DNA of 64,000 nt from Thaumasiovibrio sp043421945 (GTDB taxonomy: Bacteria; Pseudomonadota; Gammaproteobacteria; Enterobacterales; Vibrionaceae): contig JBHOGO010000008.1 of NCBI GenBank assembly GCA_043421945.1, forward strand, positions 26,597-90,596, written 5' to 3'. Shown in pieces: positions 7,804-16,576 of the stretch. The number at the start of each line of letters is the position of its first letter. The first letter of the stretch is position 1. The notes beneath the pieces were generated by a model that saw nothing but the letters and a program-made list of their open reading frames with translations, ran no database searches and was not told the DNA's origin. A program made the translations under genes and the position numbers.

Positions 7804-10494
7804 ATGAGTTTACGAATTAAAACCATCATTGGGATCGCTTTTATCGAGGCTTTGATGCTTGCTGTACTCATCTATAGCGGCCTGTCTTGGTTAAAAACAT
7901 CTAATGAGAAGCAGTTACAAACCAGCAGCCAACAGTTGGTGAGTGTTTTTGCTAAAGCGACTCAAGATGCCGTTTTATCGTCTGACTTAGCCTATTTAGA
8001 TAGCTTTGCAGAGGCGATTGTTAGCGAACATAAGTTGGCTTATGTTCGCATTATCGATCGAAACAGCCGAGAGTTGGCCCGCCATGGTCAGTTCGAAGGG
8101 GTTGATACGAGTGCTAAACCAAGTGAATCGGAAGATGGTGTCTACGATGTTTCAAGCGACATCATGGTCAATGGCTTGTTCTTTGGTAGCGTAGAAATGG
8201 GGGTACGCGTCGACGGATTACGCACTTTGCTTGAATCTGCGACCACATTAAGCCTTACGTTAGCAGGCGTTGAACTTCTCCTTGTTGCCCTTTTCTCATT
8301 TGCTCTGGGAACATACCTAATGAAGCGCTTGGAGCTATTGCGCAAGGGTGTTGAAGAAGTTGGGGCGAGTGGTCCTGGTAAACAAATTGAAGTGAAAGGA
8401 AATGACGAGGTGGCAAGTGTGAGCCGCGCATTCAATCAAATGTCGTTATCGCTTTATGAGGCACAAGTATCGATAGAACAGGAGCATAAGCAAAAAGCAG
8501 TGCTGTCTGAGCAAGTGACTGAACTCGCTCAAGTGGCTGAGCATGCACGAGATGCCATCATCATTACCAATAGCGAAGGTCAGATTACTTGGGTAAACCG
8601 CTCGTTTGAGCTCCTATCGGGCTATAAGATGGATGATGTTATCGGGAAGTCACCGGGAAGATTACTACAAGGAAAACAGACGGACCCGCGCTCAATCGCT
8701 CGTCTTTCTGAGGGCATCCGATGCCAGCAACCTGTCCGGGTCGAAATTTTAAACTACGACCGTTCTGGTATGCCCTATTGGATAGATCTCGATGTATCGC
8801 CAGTGAAAGATAAGGAAACTGGCGAAGTGCAGCGATTTATTGCAGTGCAGCGAGATGTTACCGAGCGACGCTATGTTGAGCAGCAATTGGAAAGCGCACT
8901 TGAAAGGGCGACCAAAGCAACCAAGGCTAAATCAGAGTTCCTCGCTAATATGAGCCATGAAATCCGCACACCAATGAATGCCATTATGGGGATGAGTGAA
9001 CTCTTGATGGAGGAGTCACAAAACGAAGGGCAGCAAGAGCAATTGCAAATTATCCATCAATCTGCAGACAATTTAGTCACCATCATTAACGATATATTGG
9101 ATTACAGTAAAATTGAAGCAGGAAAATTGACGCTTCGTAACGAACCTTTTGACCTTGCATCCATACTCGAAAGTAGTATGGCGTTATGTGCCTTTCATGC
9201 AGAGCAGAAAGGAATACGTCTTATGATGGATATGCCCTCTAATACTAAAACGACTGTTATTGGTGATAAAGGGCGGGTCAATCAGATATTATTAAACCTA
9301 ATTGGAAATGCAGTCAAATTTACAAACTCAGGGCATATCAAGCTATCTTTGAGATCTGAGAACTTCTATCAACATACTCGTTTTACCATTGCCGTAGAAG
9401 ACACAGGGGTAGGTATCCCTTCACATCGACTTCCTTATATTATGGATAAGTTTGAGCAGGTTGATAATTCCGCAACTCGCCAACATCAAGGCACAGGCTT
9501 AGGCTTGGCTATCTGTAAACGCTTAGTCGGTTTGTTTGGTGGGCATTTGACGGTAAGTTCTCAAGAGGGCGTTGGTTCTACTTTTACTTTTACTCTTGAG
9601 CTACTTCGAGATGAAGATAACAGTATGCAAGCTAGCAGCTCAAAACACTCAGGCTGCAAAGTACTCTATATTGATGATTATGAACCACAAGTTGAGACCA
9701 TCACTAGAACGATGAGTGATATGGGTTTAGACGTTATCCATGTGAGAACAGTTGAAGATGCGTTAGTGGCTCTATTTGAAGATATGATAACGGTGGATTT
9801 TGCACTCATTGACGTTAACGCTAGCTACGCTTTTGACCGGGAGAAAATTGCAGCGTTAAAGAACTTGCATCAACATATTAGACAGAAAGCCTTACCTGTA
9901 ACCATTTTTTCACCAAATCGAATAGGTAAAGCATGTGATGCTACTGTCGACGAATTGATTATGGTTAATAACCCACTTACTCGTGGTCGTTTAGCTAAGC
10001 TATTAGATGAACATATGCTGGAGCATGGTGAGAGGACAGTGGACAAATTACCCGAAGGATGTGATGGCATAGAGCTGAAACCAATAACCATCTTAATTGC
10101 AGAAGATAGCCCTATTAACCGTTTGTTAGTTGAAAAAATGCTCGCGAATACGCCTTTAAAGCTTTTGATGGCAGAGAACGGCGAAGAGGCGTTAGCGCTT
10201 TATGAGCGACATAAGCCAGATATGGTGATCTCTGATATTTCAATGCCCAAAAAAGATGGTTACGAATTGACGGCTGCCATAAGGAAAAAACAGCTAGAAG
10301 CGGGTTGGGAATGTTGCCCTGTCATTGCTCTATCTGCTCATGCGATGAAGGAGGAGCAACAGAAAAGCCTCTTGGCAGGTATGGATGACTATTTAACTAA
10401 ACCTGTCAGAAAAGTTGATTTGATCGCGATGATCAACCGTTGGTCTTCACATGATGAAGCTATCACACCTATAAACCAAGCGGATAGCGTGTGA
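7804..10494 (+). CDS. Membrane hybrid sensor histidine kinase (HAMP-PAS-HisKA-HATPase-REC-REC)
   Basis: An 896-residue protein. TM1 is near residues 8-28, a short periplasmic region follows, and TM2 (about 145-170) leads into HAMP (175-225). A PAS/PAC unit (about 240-360) has VNRSFELLSGY and FIAVQRDVTERR. The HisKA phospho-site is H385 in NMSHEIRTPMNAIMG; HATPase has NLIGNAVKF, DTGVGIP and GTGLGLAICKRLVG. The first receiver (about 620-735) is degenerate: it keeps YIDD and LIDVN but lacks the conserved Lys. The second receiver has D811 (VISDISMPKKDG) and LTKPV. There is no Hpt domain, so it needs an external phosphotransfer protein. The ATG at 7804 follows GAGGGG. Paired with the PhnD-like protein. 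Confidence 0.93.
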   Translation: MSLRIKTIIGIAFIEALMLAVLIYSGLSWLKTSNEKQLQTSSQQLVSVFAKATQDAVLSSDLAYLDSFAEAIVSEHKLAYVRIIDRNSRELARHGQFEGVDTSAKPSESEDGVYDVSSDIMVNGLFFGSVEMGVRVDGLRTLLESATTLSLTLAGVELLLVALFSFALGTYLMKRLELLRKGVEEVGASGPGKQIEVKGNDEVASVSRAFNQMSLSLYEAQVSIEQEHKQKAVLSEQVTELAQVAEHARDAIIITNSEGQITWVNRSFELLSGYKMDDVIGKSPGRLLQGKQTDPRSIARLSEGIRCQQPVRVEILNYDRSGMPYWIDLDVSPVKDKETGEVQRFIAVQRDVTERRYVEQQLESALERATKATKAKSEFLANMSHEIRTPMNAIMGMSELLMEESQNEGQQEQLQIIHQSADNLVTIINDILDYSKIEAGKLTLRNEPFDLASILESSMALCAFHAEQKGIRLMMDMPSNTKTTVIGDKGRVNQILLNLIGNAVKFTNSGHIKLSLRSENFYQHTRFTIAVEDTGVGIPSHRLPYIMDKFEQVDNSATRQHQGTGLGLAICKRLVGLFGGHLTVSSQEGVGSTFTFTLELLRDEDNSMQASSSKHSGCKVLYIDDYEPQVETITRTMSDMGLDVIHVRTVEDALVALFEDMITVDFALIDVNASYAFDREKIAALKNLHQHIRQKALPVTIFSPNRIGKACDATVDELIMVNNPLTRGRLAKLLDEHMLEHGERTVDKLPEGCDGIELKPITILIAEDSPINRLLVEKMLANTPLKLLMAENGEEALALYERHKPDMVISDISMPKKDGYELTAAIRKKQLEAGWECCPVIALSAHAMKEEQQKSLLAGMDDYLTKPVRKVDLIAMINRWSSHDEAITPINQADSV

Positions 10495-10542
10495 ATGTGA
10501 AGATACGCAGTTTGTTGCTGGCGATGTCACGCCTCTTTGCTT

Positions 10543-12264
10543 TTAGGTCGCTGCCCATTTTTCTAATGCTGTCTTTAATTCGTTAAATTGATAGGGTTTA
10601 CTGAGAATATCGTTGACGCCAGCTTCGAAACAGGCTTCTCGCTCTGTGCGGGTTGTCCCTGCAGTCAGGGCAATAATTGGTGCTTTAAAACCTTGAGAGC
10701 GTAATACTTTCGTTGCTGTTATGCCATCCATCACAGGCATTCGGTTGTCCATAAAGATCATATCAAATTGGGCATCAGCACATGCAATGAGTGCCTCCTC
10801 GCCATTGTTAGCGACAACGGGAGTAATGCCAAGCTTGCCCATCATTAAGTTAAAAATCATTTGGTTTGTCTTCAGATCTTCAACAACTAATACACTGAGA
10901 TGATCGAGTGGTATTGGTCCCTCATCATTAGTACTGGCATTGGTTTGAGTGACCTCATGGATGGGAGTTTGTAGTTTGACAGAGAACGTTGAACCTTGGT
11001 TGACTTCACTGTCGACATGGACACTACCATTCATCTGTTTGACGAGTTTATCGCAGATAGCTAACCCTAAACCTGTTCCTTCATGCTCTCTATTACTAGA
11101 GTTATCGACTTGGCTAAACGGTTGAAAAAGCTTTGCTATATCTTCTTTGCTGATACCTTTTCCTGTATCGGTGACAGAGAAGTGTAAATACGGGGCATGC
11201 CAATACATCGAAACTGAAACTTTCCCCGATTCAGTAAATTTAATCGCATTACCAATTAAGTTAACAAATATTTGCTTGATTCGGTCTTCATCCCCGAGAA
11301 AATGACTTGGCGTACCAGGCGCAATATCAATGTCGAGCTCGATCCGTTTTTCAGAGGATCTAATATAGAAAATGCCGAATAACTTCTCTTTTAGCTTTTC
11401 GATTGAGAAAGGCGCATCGACCAGTTGGAGCATATTGGCGTTCATCTTACTGTAGTCAAGCAAGTCGTTGATCACTGATCGCAGAAGCTCTCCTGAGTAA
11501 TTAATCGTATCGAGTAGTTTTTTCTGCTCACTGTTGAGTGGAGAGCTGTCGAGAAGCTCTGCACCCCCTAATAATCCATTGAGAGGAGAGCGAAGTTCGT
11601 GGTTGATCATTGCTAAGAAGTCACGCGTTGATTTCTCTGATGCCTCCGAGCGCTCTCGGTCACGAATGGCATTCTCTAATGTTAGCTGCCTTTTGATCGC
11701 TGCACAGACCATATCCGCGAGGATCTGAAGTTGTTTTTTTACCGTACTTAACAATAATCCATCGGCATTAATCACACAGCTAATCACGCCATAGCGTTGA
11801 TTATCGCTAATGAGGAGGTAAGCGAAATGATTGTCGACTTGATACCATCGTTGCCCACTACGCTTCCCATTGAGAATGGTACTCAGTGAGTGCTCAAATT
11901 TCCCTGATATAAAGTGGCCGGTGAGTAATCGCTCATCAATTTCTTCGATATCAAGCTGGCAACCAGGAATGATGGAGCGATAGGTAAAGCTATTGACGAG
12001 ATCTGCAAAAACAGGGGACGACAGGTTCTGATCAAGCAGCTTTTGGCTCGTTCTTAACACGGTACTTTCAAGGTGAGACTGCAATGCAATCACCGCTGAA
12101 CTTTGATCGATACGTAATTTCAATTGTTCAGCATGTTGCTGCAATAGCTTTTGCGCATCAAAGAGTTCTCGACTTTTATCTTCAAGAAGATGCTCAGCTT
12201 CCTTCCTTGATGCTTTCTCTCGCGCTATTTTCCTGAGCAGTATGTTTTGTTGTTTATCGTCCAT
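10543..12264 (-). CDS. Soluble hybrid histidine kinase paired with H-NOX (HahK/HqsK-like)
   Basis: A 573-residue cytosolic kinase with no membrane segment. Residues 1-70 form a coiled coil. Residues 75-195 resemble a GAF-like sensor unit (STVLRTSQKLLDQN, then a beta-rich stretch). The HisKA phospho-site is H222 (MINHELRSPLNGLLGG). HATPase has NLIGNAIKF, DTGKGI and GTGLGLAICDKLV. A C-terminal receiver (about 456-570) carries D506 (FMDNRMPVMDG) and K556. Its start lies 3 bases after the H-NOX stop. In Vibrio harveyi and V. fischeri H-NOX proteins inhibit such partner kinases when nitric oxide binds, and the kinases feed the LuxU or SypG pathways. That role here is inferred from architecture and pairing. 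Confidence 0.92.
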   Translation of the reverse strand: MDDKQQNILLRKIAREKASRKEAEHLLEDKSRELFDAQKLLQQHAEQLKLRIDQSSAVIALQSHLESTVLRTSQKLLDQNLSSPVFADLVNSFTYRSIIPGCQLDIEEIDERLLTGHFISGKFEHSLSTILNGKRSGQRWYQVDNHFAYLLISDNQRYGVISCVINADGLLLSTVKKQLQILADMVCAAIKRQLTLENAIRDRERSEASEKSTRDFLAMINHELRSPLNGLLGGAELLDSSPLNSEQKKLLDTINYSGELLRSVINDLLDYSKMNANMLQLVDAPFSIEKLKEKLFGIFYIRSSEKRIELDIDIAPGTPSHFLGDEDRIKQIFVNLIGNAIKFTESGKVSVSMYWHAPYLHFSVTDTGKGISKEDIAKLFQPFSQVDNSSNREHEGTGLGLAICDKLVKQMNGSVHVDSEVNQGSTFSVKLQTPIHEVTQTNASTNDEGPIPLDHLSVLVVEDLKTNQMIFNLMMGKLGITPVVANNGEEALIACADAQFDMIFMDNRMPVMDGITATKVLRSQGFKAPIIALTAGTTRTEREACFEAGVNDILSKPYQFNELKTALEKWAAT

Positions 12265-12267
12265 AAT

Positions 12268-12801
12268 TTATCGCAGTATGATTTCAAATTGAACGTGATC
12301 TTCTTTGCCATTAACAAGCTGCATAGTAACGTCGATATCTTCGTTAAAATGTTTTGCACAGCCTTTAATTAAGCCAAGACAAACACTACCCATACAGCGT
12401 GCAGAGAAGTAATCCATTACCATTCTTGATTCTGTAATCGTGTGAAATTCAAACCGTGGTGGTGTGGCATCAGGGTAAAGCTTGATGACTTCTTTATGGA
12501 TATAAGTTTCCACGGTTTGTAAGAACGTAAACGTATCATCACCGAGATTTTCTTGAAGGGGGAGGCTATTCAATAGCGTCGTAAAGGCATTTTCACCAAA
12601 GACTTCTTGTAGCGTGCCAATAGGTATATTGGTGAGTTTACTCAGTTCTACGATAAGCTTGACGAGATCGAGGTGATTATAGCTGCCAACTGAAGTGTAG
12701 ATGCCTTCGTCACCAGCATTTTCGAGCATTTGGTCATACACCTCTAGCCCAAACTTTTCTTCTACTAGCTCTAAGAATTCAGTGAAAATCATTCCTTTCA
12801 T
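12268..12801 (-). CDS. hnoX: H-NOX heme nitric oxide sensor
   Basis: A 177-residue stand-alone H-NOX domain, the full family length. It starts MKGMIFTEFLELVEEKFGLE, carries the proximal heme ligand H102 (ETYIHKEVIKLYPDA) and the heme-propionate motif Y131-F-S133-A-R135. It binds heme and NO in the cytoplasm and signals by contact with a partner kinase, here the gene that follows after 3 bases. The sequence is very like that of V. fischeri H-NOX as I know it. The start ATG has AAGGCG about 6 bases upstream. Expression control is not evident from the divergent upstream region. Confidence 0.96.
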   Translation of the reverse strand: MKGMIFTEFLELVEEKFGLEVYDQMLENAGDEGIYTSVGSYNHLDLVKLIVELSKLTNIPIGTLQEVFGENAFTTLLNSLPLQENLGDDTFTFLQTVETYIHKEVIKLYPDATPPRFEFHTITESRMVMDYFSARCMGSVCLGLIKGCAKHFNEDIDVTMQLVNGKEDHVQFEIILR

Positions 12802-13105
12802 TATTTTCGCCTTTTCATTCGTTATAGGTTGCCACGTTAAAGATCTAGAATAAGAGTTTTTTGGTAGAACCGCTGTGTGCCAATACGACGACGTTTGCCA
12901 GTATTGATAATCAACAAATTAACTCCCTTTATGCGTCTTAAAGAGTATTGGTGGTATTTGAGTGTTGGTCAAAAAATTCATGTGCTTGACTATTCATTTC
13001 GTTATGAAAATCGCAGTATGCAACAAGTAGACATTCAAAATGGAATTTTTGATTTTCTATTTTGAATGTCTCACTGTAAGTGATTGATACTAAGCTTTAG
13101 AAAGT
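12802..13105. other. Divergent region between H-NOX and the syp glycosyltransferase
   Basis: About 300 bases without a supported gene. A 62-codon frame from 12877 has no ribosome site and no recognisable product. A dyad of AAAATGGAATTTTT/AAAATTCCATTTT type is suggested around 13037-13050 but is too AT-rich to call. The sigma-54 site of the next gene begins at 13106. Confidence 0.45.
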
Positions 13106-13121
13106 TGGTTTACTTTTTGCA
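13106..13121 (+). promoter_or_regulatory. Sigma-54 promoter for the sypH-like gene
   Basis: TGGTTT-ACTTT-TTGCA places GG and GC exactly 12 bases apart, the -24/-12 arrangement read by RpoN. The expected start near 13132 leaves a short leader before the ATG at 13146. The -24 half is weaker than consensus (TGGTTT for TGGCAC). Confidence 0.55.
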
Positions 13122-13145
13122 GGAACAATCGAAAAGGAGAAATAT

Positions 13146-14258
13146 ATGAAAGTTATTCTTTTTCTCGATTCATCTGGCTTTGGTGGTATTGAATCGCATG
13201 TATTACAACTCTCGACCATGCTCGTGCACAAAAATATTTCTGTTGAAGTGCTCTTTTACCGCGAGTACCCCGATCACCCACTTTACTTACAGTTACAACG
13301 TATAGGCATTCAATATCGCTTCTGTAATGGCAGTCTTCTGAATACCATCAAACTCTTTTCTTCATTGAAAAAGGGCGATATGGTTCATGCGCATGGCTAT
13401 AAAGCAAGCATATTCAGCCGTGTACTACTCCGATTGTCTCCTGCAAAGTGCATCACCACTTTCCATGCTGGTGAATTAGGTGATTGGAAAATTCAGTGTT
13501 ACGAATCGTTGAATCGCTGGACAGCTCCACTGTCGACGAATCTTGCTGTCAGCGAAGAAATAGCGGATAAGGTTGGAAAGCCGTGTCGTGTGATAAATAA
13601 CTTCATAGATACGCATGAAATTGATTCACGTGCATTTCATGAGGCACATAAGCCTACGCGCTTTGCTTTTGTAGGACGACTCAGTGAAGAGAAAGGTTTA
13701 GACCGCTTTATTGCATTGTCAGAGAAATTTCCTGATCACGAATGGCATGTGTTTGGTGATGGCCCGTTGCGATCTTTGCTACCTAATCAGCCAAATTTGA
13801 TTATTCATGGTGCAGTGGAGTCAATGTCTCGCTATTGGTGTGACATTGACGTGCTTGTGATGCCGTCTCGAAAAGAAGGGCTCTCAATGGCAGCTATTGA
13901 AGCACTCGCCTATGGAACCCTAGTTGTCGCAACAAATGTTGGAAAAATGGCAGACCTTGTCGACAGGCGTTTTATTGTGCCAGAATCTGAGTGGCAAATG
14001 ATGCCTGCCATTTTTGATGTACTCACGCAGTGGGAAGTCAAAACATGGATGGAGTACCAGCTTTCTGCACAAAGAAAAATTGTCGAGCAATTCAGCGCTG
14101 AAGCAATGTGGCCGATTTACAGCGGTTTATACTGCTTAGGTGACACAGAGAGAACGAATAGAGAACCCGATAGCAAACAACGTCAGCCTAAAGATGCCAC
14201 GCATTGTCAAGCGGCTGAAGTCAGCAAGGAAAACGATGAAGTCGCACCGGTAGACTGA
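13146..14258 (+). CDS. sypH: GT4-type glycosyltransferase (SypH-like)
   Basis: A 370-residue GT-B glycosyltransferase. The N-terminus KVILFLDSSGFGGIESHVLQ is the acceptor-side Rossmann start of GT4 enzymes. The donor-binding half has FAFVGRLSEEKGLDRFI, DVLVMPSRKEGLSMAAIEAL and VATNVGKMADLV. It should add a sugar to the lipid-linked syp repeat unit at the cytoplasmic membrane face. The last 40 residues are polar, probably disordered, and end inside a 16-bp tandem repeat. Assignment to SypH is by position next to sypE and by family; it could equally be another Syp glycosyltransferase. AAGGAG lies 7 bases before the ATG. Confidence 0.75.
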   Translation: MKVILFLDSSGFGGIESHVLQLSTMLVHKNISVEVLFYREYPDHPLYLQLQRIGIQYRFCNGSLLNTIKLFSSLKKGDMVHAHGYKASIFSRVLLRLSPAKCITTFHAGELGDWKIQCYESLNRWTAPLSTNLAVSEEIADKVGKPCRVINNFIDTHEIDSRAFHEAHKPTRFAFVGRLSEEKGLDRFIALSEKFPDHEWHVFGDGPLRSLLPNQPNLIIHGAVESMSRYWCDIDVLVMPSRKEGLSMAAIEALAYGTLVVATNVGKMADLVDRRFIVPESEWQMMPAIFDVLTQWEVKTWMEYQLSAQRKIVEQFSAEAMWPIYSGLYCLGDTERTNREPDSKQRQPKDATHCQAAEVSKENDEVAPVD

Positions 14259-14316
14259 AGCTTAGACAGACTGAAGCTTATGTAGAGTGAAACTTAGGTA
14301 GACAGAAGCTTAACGC
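14253..14316. repeat. Four 16-bp imperfect tandem repeats
   Basis: Units GACTGAAGCTTAGACA, GACTGAAGCTTATGTA, GAGTGAAACTTAGGTA and GACAGAAGCTTAACGC are perfectly in register. The first unit contains the stop codon of the sypH-like gene. The array sits between two convergent genes, 18 bases before the end of sypE. Confidence 0.85.
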
Positions 14317-14333
14317 GTTAAAAGTTTTACCGG

Positions 14334-15881
14334 TTAAATGTTATCAAAGCCTATGCTCAACAGGCTTTTGTCATCGCAGTGTTCTTGTTGGCTGAATGAC
14401 CAGATGAGTTCATGTTTCAGGCTTAAAACAGAGGGCCAATGGATATCGATGAGAGCATGACTATCTTCAATGATACCGTCACTAAAACAGTGAATACTTT
14501 CGCCTGATTGGAGTTGCCCGATGATAGGCGTTGTGGTGAGTTCGGGGTCAATCCCTAACAAGCCTACCGAGTCAGTGAGTGTTTCCGTTTTCAATTTATG
14601 ATGGCTGTTGCCAGAAAGATTCTCATTGTGCGATTCAGTGGATAGGCGGCAGACAATTAAGGGTGGCATACCCGCATTAATCACCTCAAATTGGCCATCA
14701 CAGCTTATCTCAATCACCAGCAAACACATAAGGTGAGGTTGGAGCTGGCTCGCTCTATATAACTCGTTGTTTAAAATGCCAATGAGTTTACTTCCCGTCA
14801 TATCAGTGCGTGTCAGTAAGCCTTGAATAAACCCCAGCCACGCAGCACCATTAGCTCGTGCTAGTGGCCCATGTCCCATTTGGTCACCCATAACGATAAG
14901 CTGCGGGGCCATTTTTTGAGAAGCTGTTGATTGAAAGGCTTTAGGCTGAGAAGGCGAATTCGATAAACAAAAATCGCCACTGAGTTTTGGCTGGTTATCG
15001 TAGCAAACTGACCAATCACGATTAGGAGTCGATTGAGGTGCCGAGCTCAGCTGTGGGGCTAAACCAGAGAGGAGTTTTTGTTCGTACAACTCTTCTAAAT
15101 GTTCGTGTCGAGCGAGTATTCTTGACAGAGTATTATTAAGAAACGCCTTTTTTACTGGCTTAATGAGAAAATCATCTATCGCTTGTGTCGCCGCAAGGTT
15201 ACGGGTTGTCGGCAAGTCGTCACCCGTCAGAAAGATGAAAGGTAATAGTGCGTGTTGCGGTAGATTACCCACGATATGTCTAAATTCAAATCCGCTCATT
15301 CCAGGCATATGTAGGTCGGTGACGACCAAGTCACATTGGTTGTCATGAAGCCAATTTAACGCCTCTTCTGCTGAACTAAACGCAGTGACTTGGTAGTCTT
15401 GTTTCAAAAAGGTTCGCAGTAGAGCAAGTTGACTTGGGCTGTCATCGATAATAAGAATCGTTGGTTGAGATAGCTCGTTAGGGAGTAAAAACGTAAAGCG
15501 GTTTCTCCCGGGCTTGTAGTCATACTCATAGTTAGGTAGCAATGTACATATCAAGGCTAACCCCATTCCCCCAGTTGCAATCTCCGTCGGTAAGCTCGCG
15601 TCATCGAGCCGTTGCTGCATATCTACCCAACCATCACCGTTGTCTGTTATCTCAAAGTAGAGCTGCTGCTGATAGCGATAAAACTGTAACGATACTGTGG
15701 TCGCTGGGGTGTCGTGGTGGCGAAATAGATTAGTCAGATGCTCCGTTGTCACCAGTTCGAGCGACTGGCCTGTACTTGGCGGGATATCGAGTAACGTAAT
15801 TTGTCGTTGTAAGTACTGCCGGATAGAGGAGAGCACTGGGAGTGACAGTGCAAAAGAGTGAGTCAGCAATACTTGTTTCAT
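14334..15881 (-). CDS. sypE: SypE: RsbW-like kinase, receiver and PP2C phosphatase fusion
   Basis: A 515-residue cytosolic regulator with the exact three-part build of V. fischeri SypE. Residues 1-130 are an anti-sigma-type ATPase/serine kinase (ITDNGDGWVDM, GGMGLALI). Residues 140-255 are a receiver (IIDDSPSQ, phospho-Asp in VVTDLHMPGMSGFEF, Lys in DFLIKPV). Residues 300-515 are a SpoIIE/PP2C phosphatase (LSGDFCL, GDQMGHGPLA, CFSDGIIEDS, DDKSLLSI). In V. fischeri SypE phosphorylates or dephosphorylates the STAS protein SypA and so inhibits or permits biofilm. Last gene of the sypABCDE run; its start overlaps the sypD stop by 4 bases. Confidence 0.93.
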   Translation of the reverse strand: MKQVLLTHSFALSLPVLSSIRQYLQRQITLLDIPPSTGQSLELVTTEHLTNLFRHHDTPATTVSLQFYRYQQQLYFEITDNGDGWVDMQQRLDDASLPTEIATGGMGLALICTLLPNYEYDYKPGRNRFTFLLPNELSQPTILIIDDSPSQLALLRTFLKQDYQVTAFSSAEEALNWLHDNQCDLVVTDLHMPGMSGFEFRHIVGNLPQHALLPFIFLTGDDLPTTRNLAATQAIDDFLIKPVKKAFLNNTLSRILARHEHLEELYEQKLLSGLAPQLSSAPQSTPNRDWSVCYDNQPKLSGDFCLSNSPSQPKAFQSTASQKMAPQLIVMGDQMGHGPLARANGAAWLGFIQGLLTRTDMTGSKLIGILNNELYRASQLQPHLMCLLVIEISCDGQFEVINAGMPPLIVCRLSTESHNENLSGNSHHKLKTETLTDSVGLLGIDPELTTTPIIGQLQSGESIHCFSDGIIEDSHALIDIHWPSVLSLKHELIWSFSQQEHCDDKSLLSIGFDNI

Positions 15882-16576
15882 TGTTGGTACTCTCCTTTGA
15901 GTAACGGACTATTGTTTATCTTGCCAATAAGCCACATTCGCAAAGACTCAGGTAACCACGAGATTCTCGTATTGATCACTCGTGTCATTTCATTGGCTAG
16001 GCTAGGGTAGAATTGATCATTAATGATGGTGCCGAGTATGGTCACATTCGCTTGCTCCAACTGCTGGACGCTTTGTTGCAATGGATTCTCATGCGTTTGA
16101 GATGCGGCAAGACAAAGAAGAGTACCATCACAGATTGCACCGATGGCAGCAGCGGGAAGGTTTCGCCAATTTGAGGCATTCACCGTCCCTGCATCACATA
16201 AAATGTAGTCGTATTCTTCACGCCATTTCTTCATGGCTTCCTGCAGGAGTTGAGGCTGACGCAAGTTCATTAATGTTGCAGGGTCTGCGGGCTGAGGGAG
16301 GATCGAAAGGTACGCATTGAGGGTAATGATAGCCGCTTCTTGTCCTTCCCCATTGAGTTGCCAATTTGCTTTGTCAAAGCCTTGCCCCCCACCGCTTAGA
16401 TCAAAGTCGATGAGCAGCACATTGGCATTTTCTCCGCTAAATCTTTCAGCCAGCCAGCGACAAATGGTTGATGTTCCGCACTCTCTGTTCGCGCCGGTTA
16501 ATGCGATAACTTGAGCACCACTTTGGTAAACTTGTTGGAATAAGAGGTCAAACTCTTGGCTGAGCCATGGCTTCAT
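15878..16576 (-). CDS. sypD: SypD: CpsD/CapB-type ATPase with altered Walker A
   Basis: A 232-residue P-loop protein related to CpsD/CapB bacterial tyrosine kinases that help control polysaccharide chain length. The Walker A region reads GANRECGTST, so the invariant Lys of the usual GKST is Thr35. Walker A-prime is NVLLIDFDLSGGG, and the second Asp block is YILCDAGTV. A tyrosine-rich C-terminal tail is lacking (one Tyr only). It may therefore be a weak or inactive kinase with a structural role, which is an inference. It overlaps sypC by 4 bases upstream and sypE by 4 bases downstream, which indicates translational coupling. Confidence 0.85.
   Translation of the reverse strand: MKPWLSQEFDLLFQQVYQSGAQVIALTGANRECGTSTICRWLAERFSGENANVLLIDFDLSGGGQGFDKANWQLNGEGQEAAIITLNAYLSILPQPADPATLMNLRQPQLLQEAMKKWREEYDYILCDAGTVNASNWRNLPAAAIGAICDGTLLCLAASQTHENPLQQSVQQLEQANVTILGTIINDQFYPSLANEMTRVINTRISWLPESLRMWLIGKINNSPLLKGEYQQ

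Noticed and set aside
12877..13065. 62-codon frame between H-NOX and the sypH-like gene
   Set aside because: GTG start without ribosome site, no recognisable product, and it lies in a promoter region.
14253..14316. CRISPR-like array
   Set aside because: Units are directly adjacent 16-mers without spacers; it is a simple tandem repeat and no cas genes are present.
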